From Iamia sp963728655 (lineage in GTDB: Bacteria > Actinomycetota > Acidimicrobiia > Acidimicrobiales > Iamiaceae), in assembly GCA_963728655.1 (NCBI GenBank), contig CAVSLD010000002.1, positions 930,001 through 994,000 of the forward strand: a stretch of 64,000 bases of DNA. Direction: 5' to 3'. Within the stretch, counting starts at the first letter, position 1. Each line of letters begins with the position of its first letter. Below are positions 43,483 to 51,799 of this stretch, piece after piece. Position numbers and translations under genes: made by a program. A model generated the notes under the pieces. It searched no databases, was not told where the DNA came from, and worked only from the letters and a program-made list of their open reading frames with translations.

Positions 43483-43516
43483 GGGCTGACCCCGTCGGGG
43501 TCGGGCGGACCGAGCA

Positions 43517-44056
43517 GTGAGCCGACGGGTCGAGGGTGCGGCGGCCGACGAGGTCCGGGTCCGCTCGGCGCTGTGGGCCGTGGCGTGCTGCGCCCTCCTG
43601 GTCGTCGGCTTACGTGCTGGCCCCGCTTCGAGGGCAGCCGCTCGTGGGTCGTCGGCGTCCTGGTCGCTGGTGATGGCGCCTGGTGGTGGCCGCCCCGTTC
43701 CTCCTCATCCGCAGGCGGCTCCAGCGCACCACGCCGCCCGCTGGCCGACGCAGTGGTGACCGTGGCGCTCATGCTGGTGACCCTCGTCATCGGGTTCTCC
43801 GCCATCTACGTGACCATGGCCCACGAGGACGCCGACAGACATCCCGGGCATCGACACCAAGGTCGACGCCGTCTACTTCACCGTCACCACCCTGGCGACC
43901 GTCGGCTTCGGCGACATCCACCCCGTGTCGCAGTCGGCGCGGGTGGTGGCCACCATCCAGATGCTGTTCGACCTGACCGTGGTGGCGGTCGCCGCCCGCC
44001 TGGTGCTCGGTGTGGCCCAGGAACGGCGGCGCGAGCGCTCGGGGCCGCCGGGCTAG
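43517..44056 (+). CDS. Two-helix potassium channel, frame broken several times
   Basis: Starts GTG 43517. Pieces in successive frames: ALWAVACCALLVVG (helix), then VVTVALMLVTLVIGFSAIYV (helix), DAVYFTVTTLATVGFGDIHP with the K+ selectivity filter TVGFGD, and ATIQMLFDLTVVAVAARLVL (helix). At least six single-base shifts lie between 43.61 and 43.84 kb; the last 200 nt are clean. The first half has two additional hydrophobic segments, so the corrected protein may have more than two helices. Ion selectivity is inferred from the filter only. Confidence 0.75.
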
Positions 44057-44115
44057 GGCCCGGCGCCACGTGCACCCGCACGGCGTCCCGGCGGCGCGTG
44101 CCGGCCGGGTCGCAG

Positions 44116-44188
44116 TGGAGCTAAGGGGAATCGAACCCCTGACCTCTTCCATGCCATGGAAGCGCTCTACCAACTGAGCTATAGCCCC
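44116..44188 (-). tRNA. tRNA-Ala (GGC anticodon)
   Basis: 73 nt. Acceptor GGGGCTA pairs with TAGCTCC (one G-U), D arm GCTCAGTTGGTAGAGC, anticodon stem CTTCC/GGAAG with loop ATGGCAT (anticodon GGC, reading GCC), T arm with GGTTCGATTCC. Discriminator A; CCA is not encoded. Its sequence has no frameshift-type damage in the fold. Confidence 0.95.
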
Positions 44189-44361
44189 GTGGGAGCGATC
44201 ACCGTAGCACCGGGTGCGGGCCCGGCCGAAGTCCATCCGCCACCCCCGGCCGGGCGTCTCGGAACGGCCCCGGCTGCCGGCCGGGCACCGCGTCGGCGGG
44301 CTCCGGAGAGGCCGTCGACGGGGCGGCGCGGCGCGGGGATGGGGTCGGCCAGACTGCGGGC

Positions 44362-45255
44362 GTGCGCTTCAGCCTGGCCCTCCCGATGCTGCCGCCCGAG
44401 CGGCTGCTGCCCCTCGCCCGCATCGCCGAGGAGACCGGGTGGGACGCCGTCACCATGCCGGAGTCGGTCTTCTACCCGGAGGAGGTGTCGGCCGAGTACC
44501 CGTACACCTCCGACGGCGAGCGCTTCTGGGACCCGGCGGCACCGTGGGTCGACCCGTGGGTCGCCATCCCGGCCATCGCCGCGGTGACGGCACGCATCAC
44601 GCTCGGCACCAACGTCATCAAGCTGCCGCTTGCGCCACCCGCTGCTGGTGGCCAAGACGGTGGGGTCCACCGCCGCCCTGTTCCCGGGGCGCATCGAGCT
44701 GGGCGTCGGGCCTGTCGTGGATCCCCGAGGAGTTCTCCTGGCTGGGCCAGGAGATGTCCACCCGGGGCGCCCGCCTCGACGACGGCATCGACCTCATCCG
44801 CACCGTGCTGGGCGGGGGCTGGGTCGAGCACCACGGCCCGCAGTACGACTTCGACCGGCTGCGCATGGACCCGGCCCCGCCCTCGCCGGTGCCGATCATC
44901 GTCGGCGGCCACTCGGACCCGGCCCTGCGCCGGGCCGCCCGGCGCGGTGACGGGTGGGTCGGCGCCCAGTGCGACCTCGACGGCATCCGCGACGTCGTCG
45001 GCCGCCTGCGGCCGGCCCGGGAGGAGGCGGGCGACGAGGCCCGGGTCCCGCTCGACGAGCCCTTCCCGGTGAAGCTCACGCCGCTGGTCGCCCCGACGCC
45101 GGAGGCCATGGCCGAGGTGGCCGACGCTCGGGGTCACCGAGGTCATCACCGTCCCGTGGTACTTCTTCGGCGGCGACCCGTCGGACCCCGACGGTGCAGG
45201 ACGAGTCGTCGCCCGCTTCGCCGACGAGGTCATCGCCCCGCTCGCCGGCTCCTGA
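44362..45255 (+). CDS. LLM-class (F420-dependent-like) oxidoreductase, frame broken
   Basis: GTG 44362: RFSLALPMLPPERLLPLARI, EETGWDAVTMPESVFYP, TARITLGTNVIKLPL, then after a shift at about 44630 RHPLLVAKTVGSTAALFPGR, after 44709 LSWIPEEFSWLGQEM and PIIVGGHSDPALRRAARRGD, ending EVIAPLAGS after shifts near 45.13 and 45.19 kb. The TIM-barrel luciferase-like pattern and GRIELGVG motif fit the F420-using subgroup, common in actinobacteria. Corrected length about 296 residues. Substrate unknown. Confidence 0.8.
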
Positions 45256-45327
45256 ACCCCTGCCCCTGCCGACGCGCCACCCCCACCCCTCGCCGGCTGG
45301 TCGCCGGCACCGATCCCTGGAGGACCC

Positions 45328-45743
45328 ATGCCCACCGACGACGAGCACCCGGCCCGGGCCGCGTCCCAGCGCTCCATGGCCGCGGTCGAGGCCGGCGACC
45401 GCGACGCCTGGCTGGCCCTGTTCGCCCCCGACGCGGTGGTGGAGGACCCGATCGGCCCGTCGATGTTCGACCCCGAGGGCGCCGGCCACCACGGCCCCGA
45501 GGGCATCGCCGCCTTCTACGACACCGTGATCGGCCCCAACCAGGTCCGCTTCTCCATCGACGCGTCGTACGCCTGCGGCGACGAGGTGGCCAACGTCGGC
45601 ACCATCACCACCACCCTGCCCGACGGCAGCCGTGCCGTGGTCGAGGGCGTCTACACCTACCGGGTCGACCCGAGGGCCGCCTCGCCGCCCTCCGCGCCTT
45701 CTGGGAGCCCGACGCCATCCGCTTCGAGCCCCCCGCGGGCTGA
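45328..45743 (+). CDS. SnoaL-like (NTF2-fold) protein, one frame change
   Basis: ATG 45328: QRSMAAVEAGDRDAWLALFA, PDAVVEDPIGPSMFDPEG, then TLPDGSRAVVEGVYTYRVD; at about 45672 the frame moves to EGRLAALRAFWEPDAIRF. This site is best explained by one missing base (VDPEGR) or two extra ones, unlike most other sites. The NTF2 cone fold hosts isomerases, hydrolases and steroid-binding proteins; no catalytic assignment. About 138 residues when corrected. Confidence 0.75.
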
Positions 45744-45770
45744 CGTCCCACCTACGCCGAACCCTCACGA

Positions 45771-45887
45771 CCTGCGGCAGATGGGGGCGGTCTTGTCCCG
45801 CATGTGCCGCAGGTTGTGGCGTGGGGAGGGGCACTTCGGATCTTGCGGCAGATGGGGGCGGTCTTGTCCCGCATGTGCCGCAGGTTG
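45771..45887. repeat. Two copies of the CCTGCGGCA hairpin repeat, left of the second DUF559 gene
   Basis: Units at 45771-45816 and 45842-45887, nearly identical over about 45 nt. Each has arms CCTGCGGCAGATG / CATGTGCCGCAGG (one mismatch) and an inner GCGGTCTTGTCCCG. Two further copies lie at 46924 and 46996. Confidence 0.85.
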
Positions 45888-45904
45888 CGACGGTCGGCGG
45901 GCGG

Positions 45905-46845
45905 TCAGGCTGCGCCGCTCCGCCGGGTGAGGGCGTCGGCTCGGGCTTGGCGCACCTCGGCCACGATGGACTCCGGCCGCCGGAGGACCCGGGCCTTCGA
46001 GAAGCGGAGCACGGCCCAGCCGCGGAGGACGAGGTCGTTCTGACGAGGCAGGTCGCGCTCGCGGACCTCGTCGAAGAGGTGGATCGTAGCCATCGCACTC
46101 GATGGCGACCATCAGCTCGGGGTAGGCCATGTCGACCTCGGCGATGAAGCGCTCGCCCTCGAACACCCGGTGGTGGAGCACCGGCTCGGGGAGGCCGGCG
46201 CCGGTGAGCAGGCCGAGGACGAGGAGCTCGACGTCGGTGTCGGTCACCTCCTCCCGGTGGGCGTTGGCGAGGATCACGGCGCGGAGCCGACGGATGCCCG
46301 GCCGACCGCGGCGGGCGTGGCGAGCCAAGCGTCGAGATGAGCGAGGACCAGGTGACGAGCTCGTCCCGACGCGAGCCCTCGATCACGCTTGGTCAGCCGC
46401 TGGACGCCGATGTACCGGGCCAGGTCGAGCAGCGTCCGATCCATGTCCGTCGTCGGCACACCGTCACGCAGCACGCCGGCAACGGTCGAGGTCGGTGCTC
46501 TCATGGGTCCGGACGCCGTCGCGGCGGTACCGCCGGCCTCGGGGGATCGACAGCTCGAGACCGGCACGACCGAACGCTCGGGCGCTCCCACAGGCGGGCG
46601 GCCGCCAGGTGCGAGGCGAGTGTGCCCTCGCCGGCTGCCAGCACCGCCGCCAGCTCCCGCGTGGCCCAGTCCGTGGGTGCACCGTTGACCAGGTAGACGC
46701 CGTCGTCCATGCGGAGCCAGCGACCCGACCCGAGCCGACGCTTGACGTGGCCCTGCGTGCCGCCCGCTGCTCGGACATCCTGGAGGGTGATCAGCATCCG
46801 TTGTCGACGGGCCACCGCAGCCAGCGTTCGGTCCAGCCCGTCCAT
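45905..46845 (-). CDS. Second AbiEi/DUF559 putative nuclease, frame broken several times
   Basis: ATG 46845 with GGAGGA 6 nt upstream. Pieces in order: RQRMLITLQDVRAAGGTQG and RRLGSGRWLRMDDGVYLVNG (AbiEi-like HTH), LELSIPRGRRYRRDGVRTH, VAGVLRDGVPTTDMDRTLLD, LARYIGVQRLTKRD, then EGERFIAEVDMAYPELMVAI, ECDGY and NDLVLRGWAVLRFSKARVL (DUF559/Vsr-type). Shifts of one base at about 46.09, 46.33-46.39, 46.48 and 46.58 kb. Same architecture as the gene at 8689 but divergent. May be a sequence-error victim or a true pseudogene; DUF559 genes are dispensable, so both remain open. Confidence 0.7.
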
Positions 46846-46923
46846 GCGTCCTCCGATCCTCGTGGGCGTCGGGGGAAGCAGCCGCCCACCTACCCGCTGC
46901 GTCGGTCCGCGAAGCCTCCCGTT

Positions 46924-47040
46924 CCTGCGGCACATGACGGCCGGTCTTGTCCCGCATGTGCCGCAGGTTGTCGACATCGGGCGGGCTCACGCGTTCCTGC
47001 GGCAGATGAGGGCGGTCTTGTCCCGCATGTGCCGCAAGTT
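46924..47040. repeat. Two copies of the CCTGCGGCA hairpin repeat, right of the second DUF559 gene
   Basis: Units at 46924-46970 and 46996-47040. The first has perfect 13-bp arms CCTGCGGCACATG / CATGTGCCGCAGG. Same orientation as the pair at 45771-45887, so two pairs bracket the gene. Confidence 0.85.
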
Positions 47041-47105
47041 CGTGGCGGTCGCCGTGTCGGCGCCACCGAGCGTCGGTGAGGCGGAGGCCTCGGGCGGGAG
47101 GGGCG

Positions 47106-49977
47106 TCAGGCGACGACGAAGTTGACCATGCGGCCGGGGACGACGATCGACCTTGCGGACCGTCGCGCCGTCGAGCAGGGCGGCCACCTTGGCGTCGGCC
47201 CGGGCCGCGGCCTCCAGGGCCTCCTGGTCGGCGTCGGCGGGCACCGAGATGCGGCCCCGGACCTTGCCGTTGACCTGCACCGGCACCTCGACGGTGTCGT
47301 CGACCAGCCAGGCCTCGTCGGCCATCGGGGTAGGGCTCGTGGGCCAGGGAGCGCCTCGTGGCCCAGGCGGGACCACAGCTCCTCGGCCGCGTGGGGGGCG
47401 ACCGGCGCCAGCAGCAGCACCAGCGGCTCGGCCACCGCCCGGGGCACGCCGCCGTCGGGGAAGGCCGAGGTCAGGTGGTTGGTCAGCTCGGTGATGCGGG
47501 CGATCGAGGTGTTGAACCGCAGCGTCTCCATGCCGTCGCGCACCGACGGCGATGGTGCGGTGCAGCACCCGCAGGGTGTCGTCGTCGGGGTCGACGTCGG
47601 CCACCCGGGCCGCGCCGGTCTCCTCGTCGACCACGACCCGCCAGATGCGCTGCAGCAGGCGGTACATGCCGACCACCGCGGTGGTGTCCCACGGGCGGCT
47701 CTGGTCGAGCGGTCCGCTGAACATCTCGTAGAGGCGCAGGGTGTCGGCCCCGTAGCGCTCGCACATCTCGTCGGGGGCGACCGCGTTCTTCAGCGACTTG
47801 CCCATCTTCCCCAGCTCGCGGTGCACCTGCGGCGCCGTCGAGCGCGGTAGGCCGCCGTCGTCCTCGACCACCGTCGGCGGCCTCGACGTAGAAGCCCCGC
47901 TCGTCGGTGTAGGCGTAGGCCTGGATCATCCCCTGGTTGAACAGGCGCCGGTACGGCTCCGACGACGACACGTGGCCCAGGTCGAAGAGGACCTTGTGCC
48001 AGAAGCGGGCGTAGAGCAGGTGCAGCACGGCGTGCTCGACGCCGCCGACGTAGAGGTCGACGCCGCCGCAGTCGCCCTCCCACTGCGGGCCCATCCAGTA
48101 GCGCTCGTTCTCGGGGGCGACCAGCTCGTCGTCGTCGGTGGGGTCCAGGTAGCGCAGCTCGTACCAGCACGACCCGGCCCAGTTGGGCATGGTGTTCAGC
48201 TCGCGGCGGTAGGTCGGCCTCGCCGTCGCCCAGGTCGAGGGTGACGGTGCCCCAGCCCTCGACCCGGCCCAGCGGGGGCTCGGGCTCGGAGTCCTCCCGG
48301 TCCGACGTGGTCGGGCGTGAAGTCGTCCATGGGCGGCAGCTCGAGCGGCAGCTGGTCGGCGGGCAGGGCCCGGGGCTCGCCGTCGTCGCCGAACACGATG
48401 GGGAAGGGCTCGCCCCAGTAGCGCTGGCGGCTGAACAGCCAGTCCCGCAGCTTGTACTGGACCGTGGCCGTGCCCGCGCCCTGCTCGACCAGCCAGGCGA
48501 TGATGGCCGCCTTGGCCTCGGCGATGGCCATGCCGTCGAGGAAGTCGCTGTTGCGATGGCCGGGCCGTCGCCCACGTAGGCCTGCGCCGTCGAAGTCCGT
48601 CGGGTGGGCGTCGACGGTGCGGACGATGGGCAGGTCGAAGGCCTCGGCGAAGTCCCAGTCGCGCTGGTCCTGGCCGGGCACGGCCATGATCGCCCCGGTG
48701 CCGTAGCCCATCAGCACGTAGTCGGCCACGAAGACCGGGATCGCGGTCGCCGTTGACCGGGTTGGTGGCGGTGGTGCCGGTGAACACGCCGGTCTTGGCC
48801 CGGTCGCCGGCCTGGCGGTCCATGTCGGAGCGGCGGCTGGCCGGCCTCGACGTAGGAGCCGCACGGCGTCGGCGGGGGTGGCCGACCCACCGGTCCACAC
48901 CGGCGGGGTGCCGTCGGGCCAGGCCTCGGCGGTCAGGGCCTCGACCAGCGGGTGCTCGGGGGCGACGACCATGTAGGTGGCGCCGAACAGCGTGTCGGGC
49001 CGGGTGGTGAAGACCTCGAGGTCGCCGCGCGGCGGTGGCGAAGCGGACCCGGGCGCCGGTGGAGCGGCCGATCCAGTTGCGCTGCTGGGTCTTGATGGCG
49101 TCGGACCAGTCGAGCAGGTCGAGGTCGTCGAGCAGCCGGTCGGCGTAGGCGGTGATGCGGAGCATCCACTGCTCCATGGGCCGGCGGAACACGGGGAAGT
49201 TGCCCCGCTCGCGAGCGCCCGTCGGCGGTGACCTCCTCGTTGGACAGCACCGTGCCCAGGCCCGGGCACCAGTTGACCGGCACCTCGGCCAGGTAGGCCA
49301 GGCGGTGGGCGTTGAGCACGCTTCCGCCGCCCGGAGGCGTCGAGCTCGGACCACGGCGTGCCCGACGGGTTGGTGCCGGGTGCGGGCTCGCGGGTGCCGG
49401 CGTCGAGCTCGGCCTCCAGCTCGGCGACGGGACGGGCCCGGTCGGCGTCGGTGTCGTACCAGCTGTCGAACAGCTGCAGGAAGATCCACTGGGTCCAGCG
49501 GTAGAAGTCGGGGTCGGTGGTGGCGACCGACCGGCGGGGGTCGTGGGCCAGGCCCAGGCGCCGCAGCTGGCGGCGCATGTTGGCGATGTTGGCCTCGGTG
49601 GTGACCCGGGGGTGGGTGTTGGTCTGCAGGGCGTACTGCTCGGCGGGCAGGCCGAAGGCGTCGTAGCCCATGGTGTGGATCACGTTGTGGCCGGTCATCC
49701 GCAGGTAGCGGGCGTAGACGTCGGTGCCGATGAACCCCAGCGGGTGGCCCACGTGGAGGCCCGACGCCGGACGGGTACGGGAACATGTCGAGCACGTAGC
49801 GCTTGGGCGCGGTCCGCGACGGCGTCGAAGCCCGTCGGCCAGGTCGCCCACCGGGTTGGGGGCGTGGAAGGTGCCCTCGGCCTCCCAGCGGTCCTGCCAG
49901 CGTGGCCTCGATGGCGACCCGGCGAGGGCGGCGGTGTAGCGGTGCGCGGGCTGGTCGGGCTCGGGGGTCTCGGCCAT
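47106..49977 (-). CDS. leuS: Leucyl-tRNA synthetase, frame broken many times
   Basis: Charges tRNA-Leu. ATG 49977. Pieces: LDMFPYPSGVG + LHVGHPLGFIGTDVYARY (HIGH motif), ALQTNTHPRVTTEANIANM, AEVPVNWCPGLGTVLSNEEV, ERGNFP, FTTRPDTLFGATYMVVAPEH (editing domain), NPVNGD, DYVLMGYGTGAIMAVPG, RELNTMPNWAGSCWYELRY, RELGKMGKSLKNAVAP (KMSKS motif as KMGKS), SLAHEPYP, and the end VIVVPGRMVNFVVA. About twenty shifts, nearly all one extra base. Corrected length near 950 residues is normal. It is essential and normally single-copy, so the breaks are best read as sequence errors. Confidence 0.9.
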
Positions 49978-49983
49978 GTCCGC

Positions 49984-49989
49984 ACGGTA
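49984..49989 (-). promoter_or_regulatory. Likely leaderless -10 box of leuS
   Basis: TACCGT, 6 nt, then ATG 49977. Confidence 0.5.
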
Positions 49990-50043
49990 CTCCGAGGCCT
50001 GGTCACGGCCGTAGGCCGTTGCCGCTCCCGGCGCCCGCAGCCC

Positions 50044-51468
50044 TCAGCGGTCGCCGACGGGCTGCTGCTGCTCGGGGATCTCCAGCGGGCGGAGGTAGCG
50101 GACCTCGTCGACGAAGGACTCGAACGGGAACAGGCGCTGGACCGGCGAGGTGCGGTCGAGGCGGATGAGGGCGTCGCCGGGGGAGGCCATCTGCGGCCAC
50201 AGCAGCACGACGGCCACGGCCATGCCCACCAGCGACCCGACCAGGACCCGCACCCGGGCGATGCCGGCCTCGGCCACCACCAGGGCGACGAGGGGCGCCA
50301 CCTGGACGAAGTACCGGTTCCCGAGGCTCTGGCCGCCGCCGTAGTAGTTGCCCGGGAACAGCAGGACGTAGAAGGCGACGTAGGCCGCCAGCCCGAGCGC
50401 ACCGGCGACGCCCAGGCCCGACCAGCGGCGGACGGCGAGGAGGGCCAGCCCCAGCCCGATCACCGCCGTCGGCACCCACACGACCATCCCGGTGTGGCGC
50501 CCCACCAGGTACCCCACCGCGGCCTTGGCCTTGGGGCCCGGCTCCGAGGTCAGGGCGTCGGCCACGTAGCTCGCGGACACCACCTCGTCGGTGGGGGTGC
50601 GGGCGACCCTGGGCGGGTCCTCGGCCAGGGCCGCGTCGGTGGGCAGCACGCCCTGGTAGGAGACGTAGCGCTCGCCGCCGTAGGGGGTGGGCGAGTCCCC
50701 GCCCGACGCCCACAGGTAGGGGGTGACGGCCAGGGCGAAGGTGGCCGCGGCCAGGCCGACGACGGCCAGGCGCCGACCCGGCGTGGGGCTCCGCCACGCC
50801 ACCAGGGCGACGAGGGGCCCGACGGCCAGCAGCATCGGGGCCTTCTCGGCCACCAGGACCCCGGCCACCACGGCGAGGGCGAGGGCCGCCAGGGCGCGGC
50901 CGTCCCGGGCCCGCTGGGCCGCCAGGGCCGCGAGGGCGACGCCGGCGGCGAAGAACAGCTCGACGCCGAGGGCGAAGGCCGACAACCCGACGGCGGAGAC
51001 CAGCACCAGGCCCGAGGCGAAGGCCAGCCCCGCCGGCGCGCCCAGGCGGCGGACCAGGACCAGGGCGGCGGCCCCGAAGGTCACCGCCAGCAGGGCAGCG
51101 TCGACCACGGCCACCCCCCAGCGCACCCCCAGCACCCGCACCGGCGCGGCCAGCAGCACCGAGTACGCGTAGGGCTTGGCGAAGGTGATCGTCTCCCCGT
51201 CGCGCTGGGAGAACAGACCGTTGGGATCCGCGGTCCAGTGCACCTCGTCCCACTGCTGGAGGTCCCCGGCGTCGAGCACCAGGTCGCCGTCGTGGCCCAG
51301 GCTGAGGGCCTGGAGGAGGTAGGAGGACTGGTCGGCGACGATCGGCTCGTCGGTCACGTCGTGGGCCAGCACCGCGACGAGGATCCCGGCCAGCAGCACC
51401 CCGCTCAGGACCGCGGCGACGCCGGTGGCGCTGGGCCGGCGGGACGGTCGTTCCGCCGGCGCGTCCAT
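50044..51468 (-). CDS. Polytopic membrane protein, glycosyltransferase-39-like
   Basis: 474 residues from ATG 51468, selected because TAGGGT ends 7 nt before it; a GTG at 51498 is in frame. About 10 membrane helices. The first loop has TDEPIVADQSSYLLQALSL and NGLFSQRDGETITFAKPYAY, resembling the acidic first loop of lipid-linked-sugar (GT-C, PMT/ArnT-like) transferases; YYGGGQSLGNRYFVQVAPL is a further loop motif. No frame errors, in contrast to its neighbours. Donor and acceptor unknown. Confidence 0.75.
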   Translation of the reverse strand: MDAPAERPSRRPSATGVAAVLSGVLLAGILVAVLAHDVTDEPIVADQSSYLLQALSLGHDGDLVLDAGDLQQWDEVHWTADPNGLFSQRDGETITFAKPYAYSVLLAAPVRVLGVRWGVAVVDAALLAVTFGAAALVLVRRLGAPAGLAFASGLVLVSAVGLSAFALGVELFFAAGVALAALAAQRARDGRALAALALAVVAGVLVAEKAPMLLAVGPLVALVAWRSPTPGRRLAVVGLAAATFALAVTPYLWASGGDSPTPYGGERYVSYQGVLPTDAALAEDPPRVARTPTDEVVSASYVADALTSEPGPKAKAAVGYLVGRHTGMVVWVPTAVIGLGLALLAVRRWSGLGVAGALGLAAYVAFYVLLFPGNYYGGGQSLGNRYFVQVAPLVALVVAEAGIARVRVLVGSLVGMAVAVVLLWPQMASPGDALIRLDRTSPVQRLFPFESFVDEVRYLRPLEIPEQQQPVGDR

Positions 51469-51475
51469 CGGCCGC

Positions 51476-51481
51476 ACCCTA
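51476..51481 (-). promoter_or_regulatory. Likely leaderless -10 box of the 50044-51468 gene
   Basis: TAGGGT, 7 nt, then ATG 51468. Confidence 0.5.
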
Positions 51482-51571
51482 CCGACGGTGCCGGCCACGG
51501 GACCGGAGCCCCCCGACGGTGCGGCGGTGGGCTGGTCGCCGGTCCCCGGGGTCTCCTCCGTCCTCGGTGAA

Positions 51572-51732
51572 GAGGTGGCCCGCCCTCGGCCGGATCGGTA
51601 CCGGGAACGGATGCGGGCGGCTGGGGCGCTCGGAACGGATGCGGGCGGGCGCTCGGACAGGTTCGGTCGGGCGCGGATCCGGTTCTTGGCACGGAGATGT
51701 CCCGTCCTCGGCCCGATCGGTACCGAGAACGG
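51572..51732. repeat. GGTACCGAGAACGG repeats, two direct copies with an inverse remnant
   Basis: About 39 nt recurs at 51572-51610 and 51694-51732 (core CCTCGGCC.GATCGGTACC). A degenerate inverse copy (CGGTTCTTGGCAC) at 51679-51691 makes a hairpin with the second. The rest of 51469-51799 holds no gene. Same family as 62443-62581. Confidence 0.75.
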
Positions 51733-51799
51733 GTTGCGGGCGGCCGCTCGGACAGGGTTGGGGTGGGGCTCCTGCCGGGCTGGGTCGGAGCTGCTCGGC

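Noticed and set aside
45771..47040. CRISPR array from the four hairpin repeats
   Set aside because: Only two pairs, spacers of about 25 nt within each pair but about 1 kb between pairs, and no cas genes.
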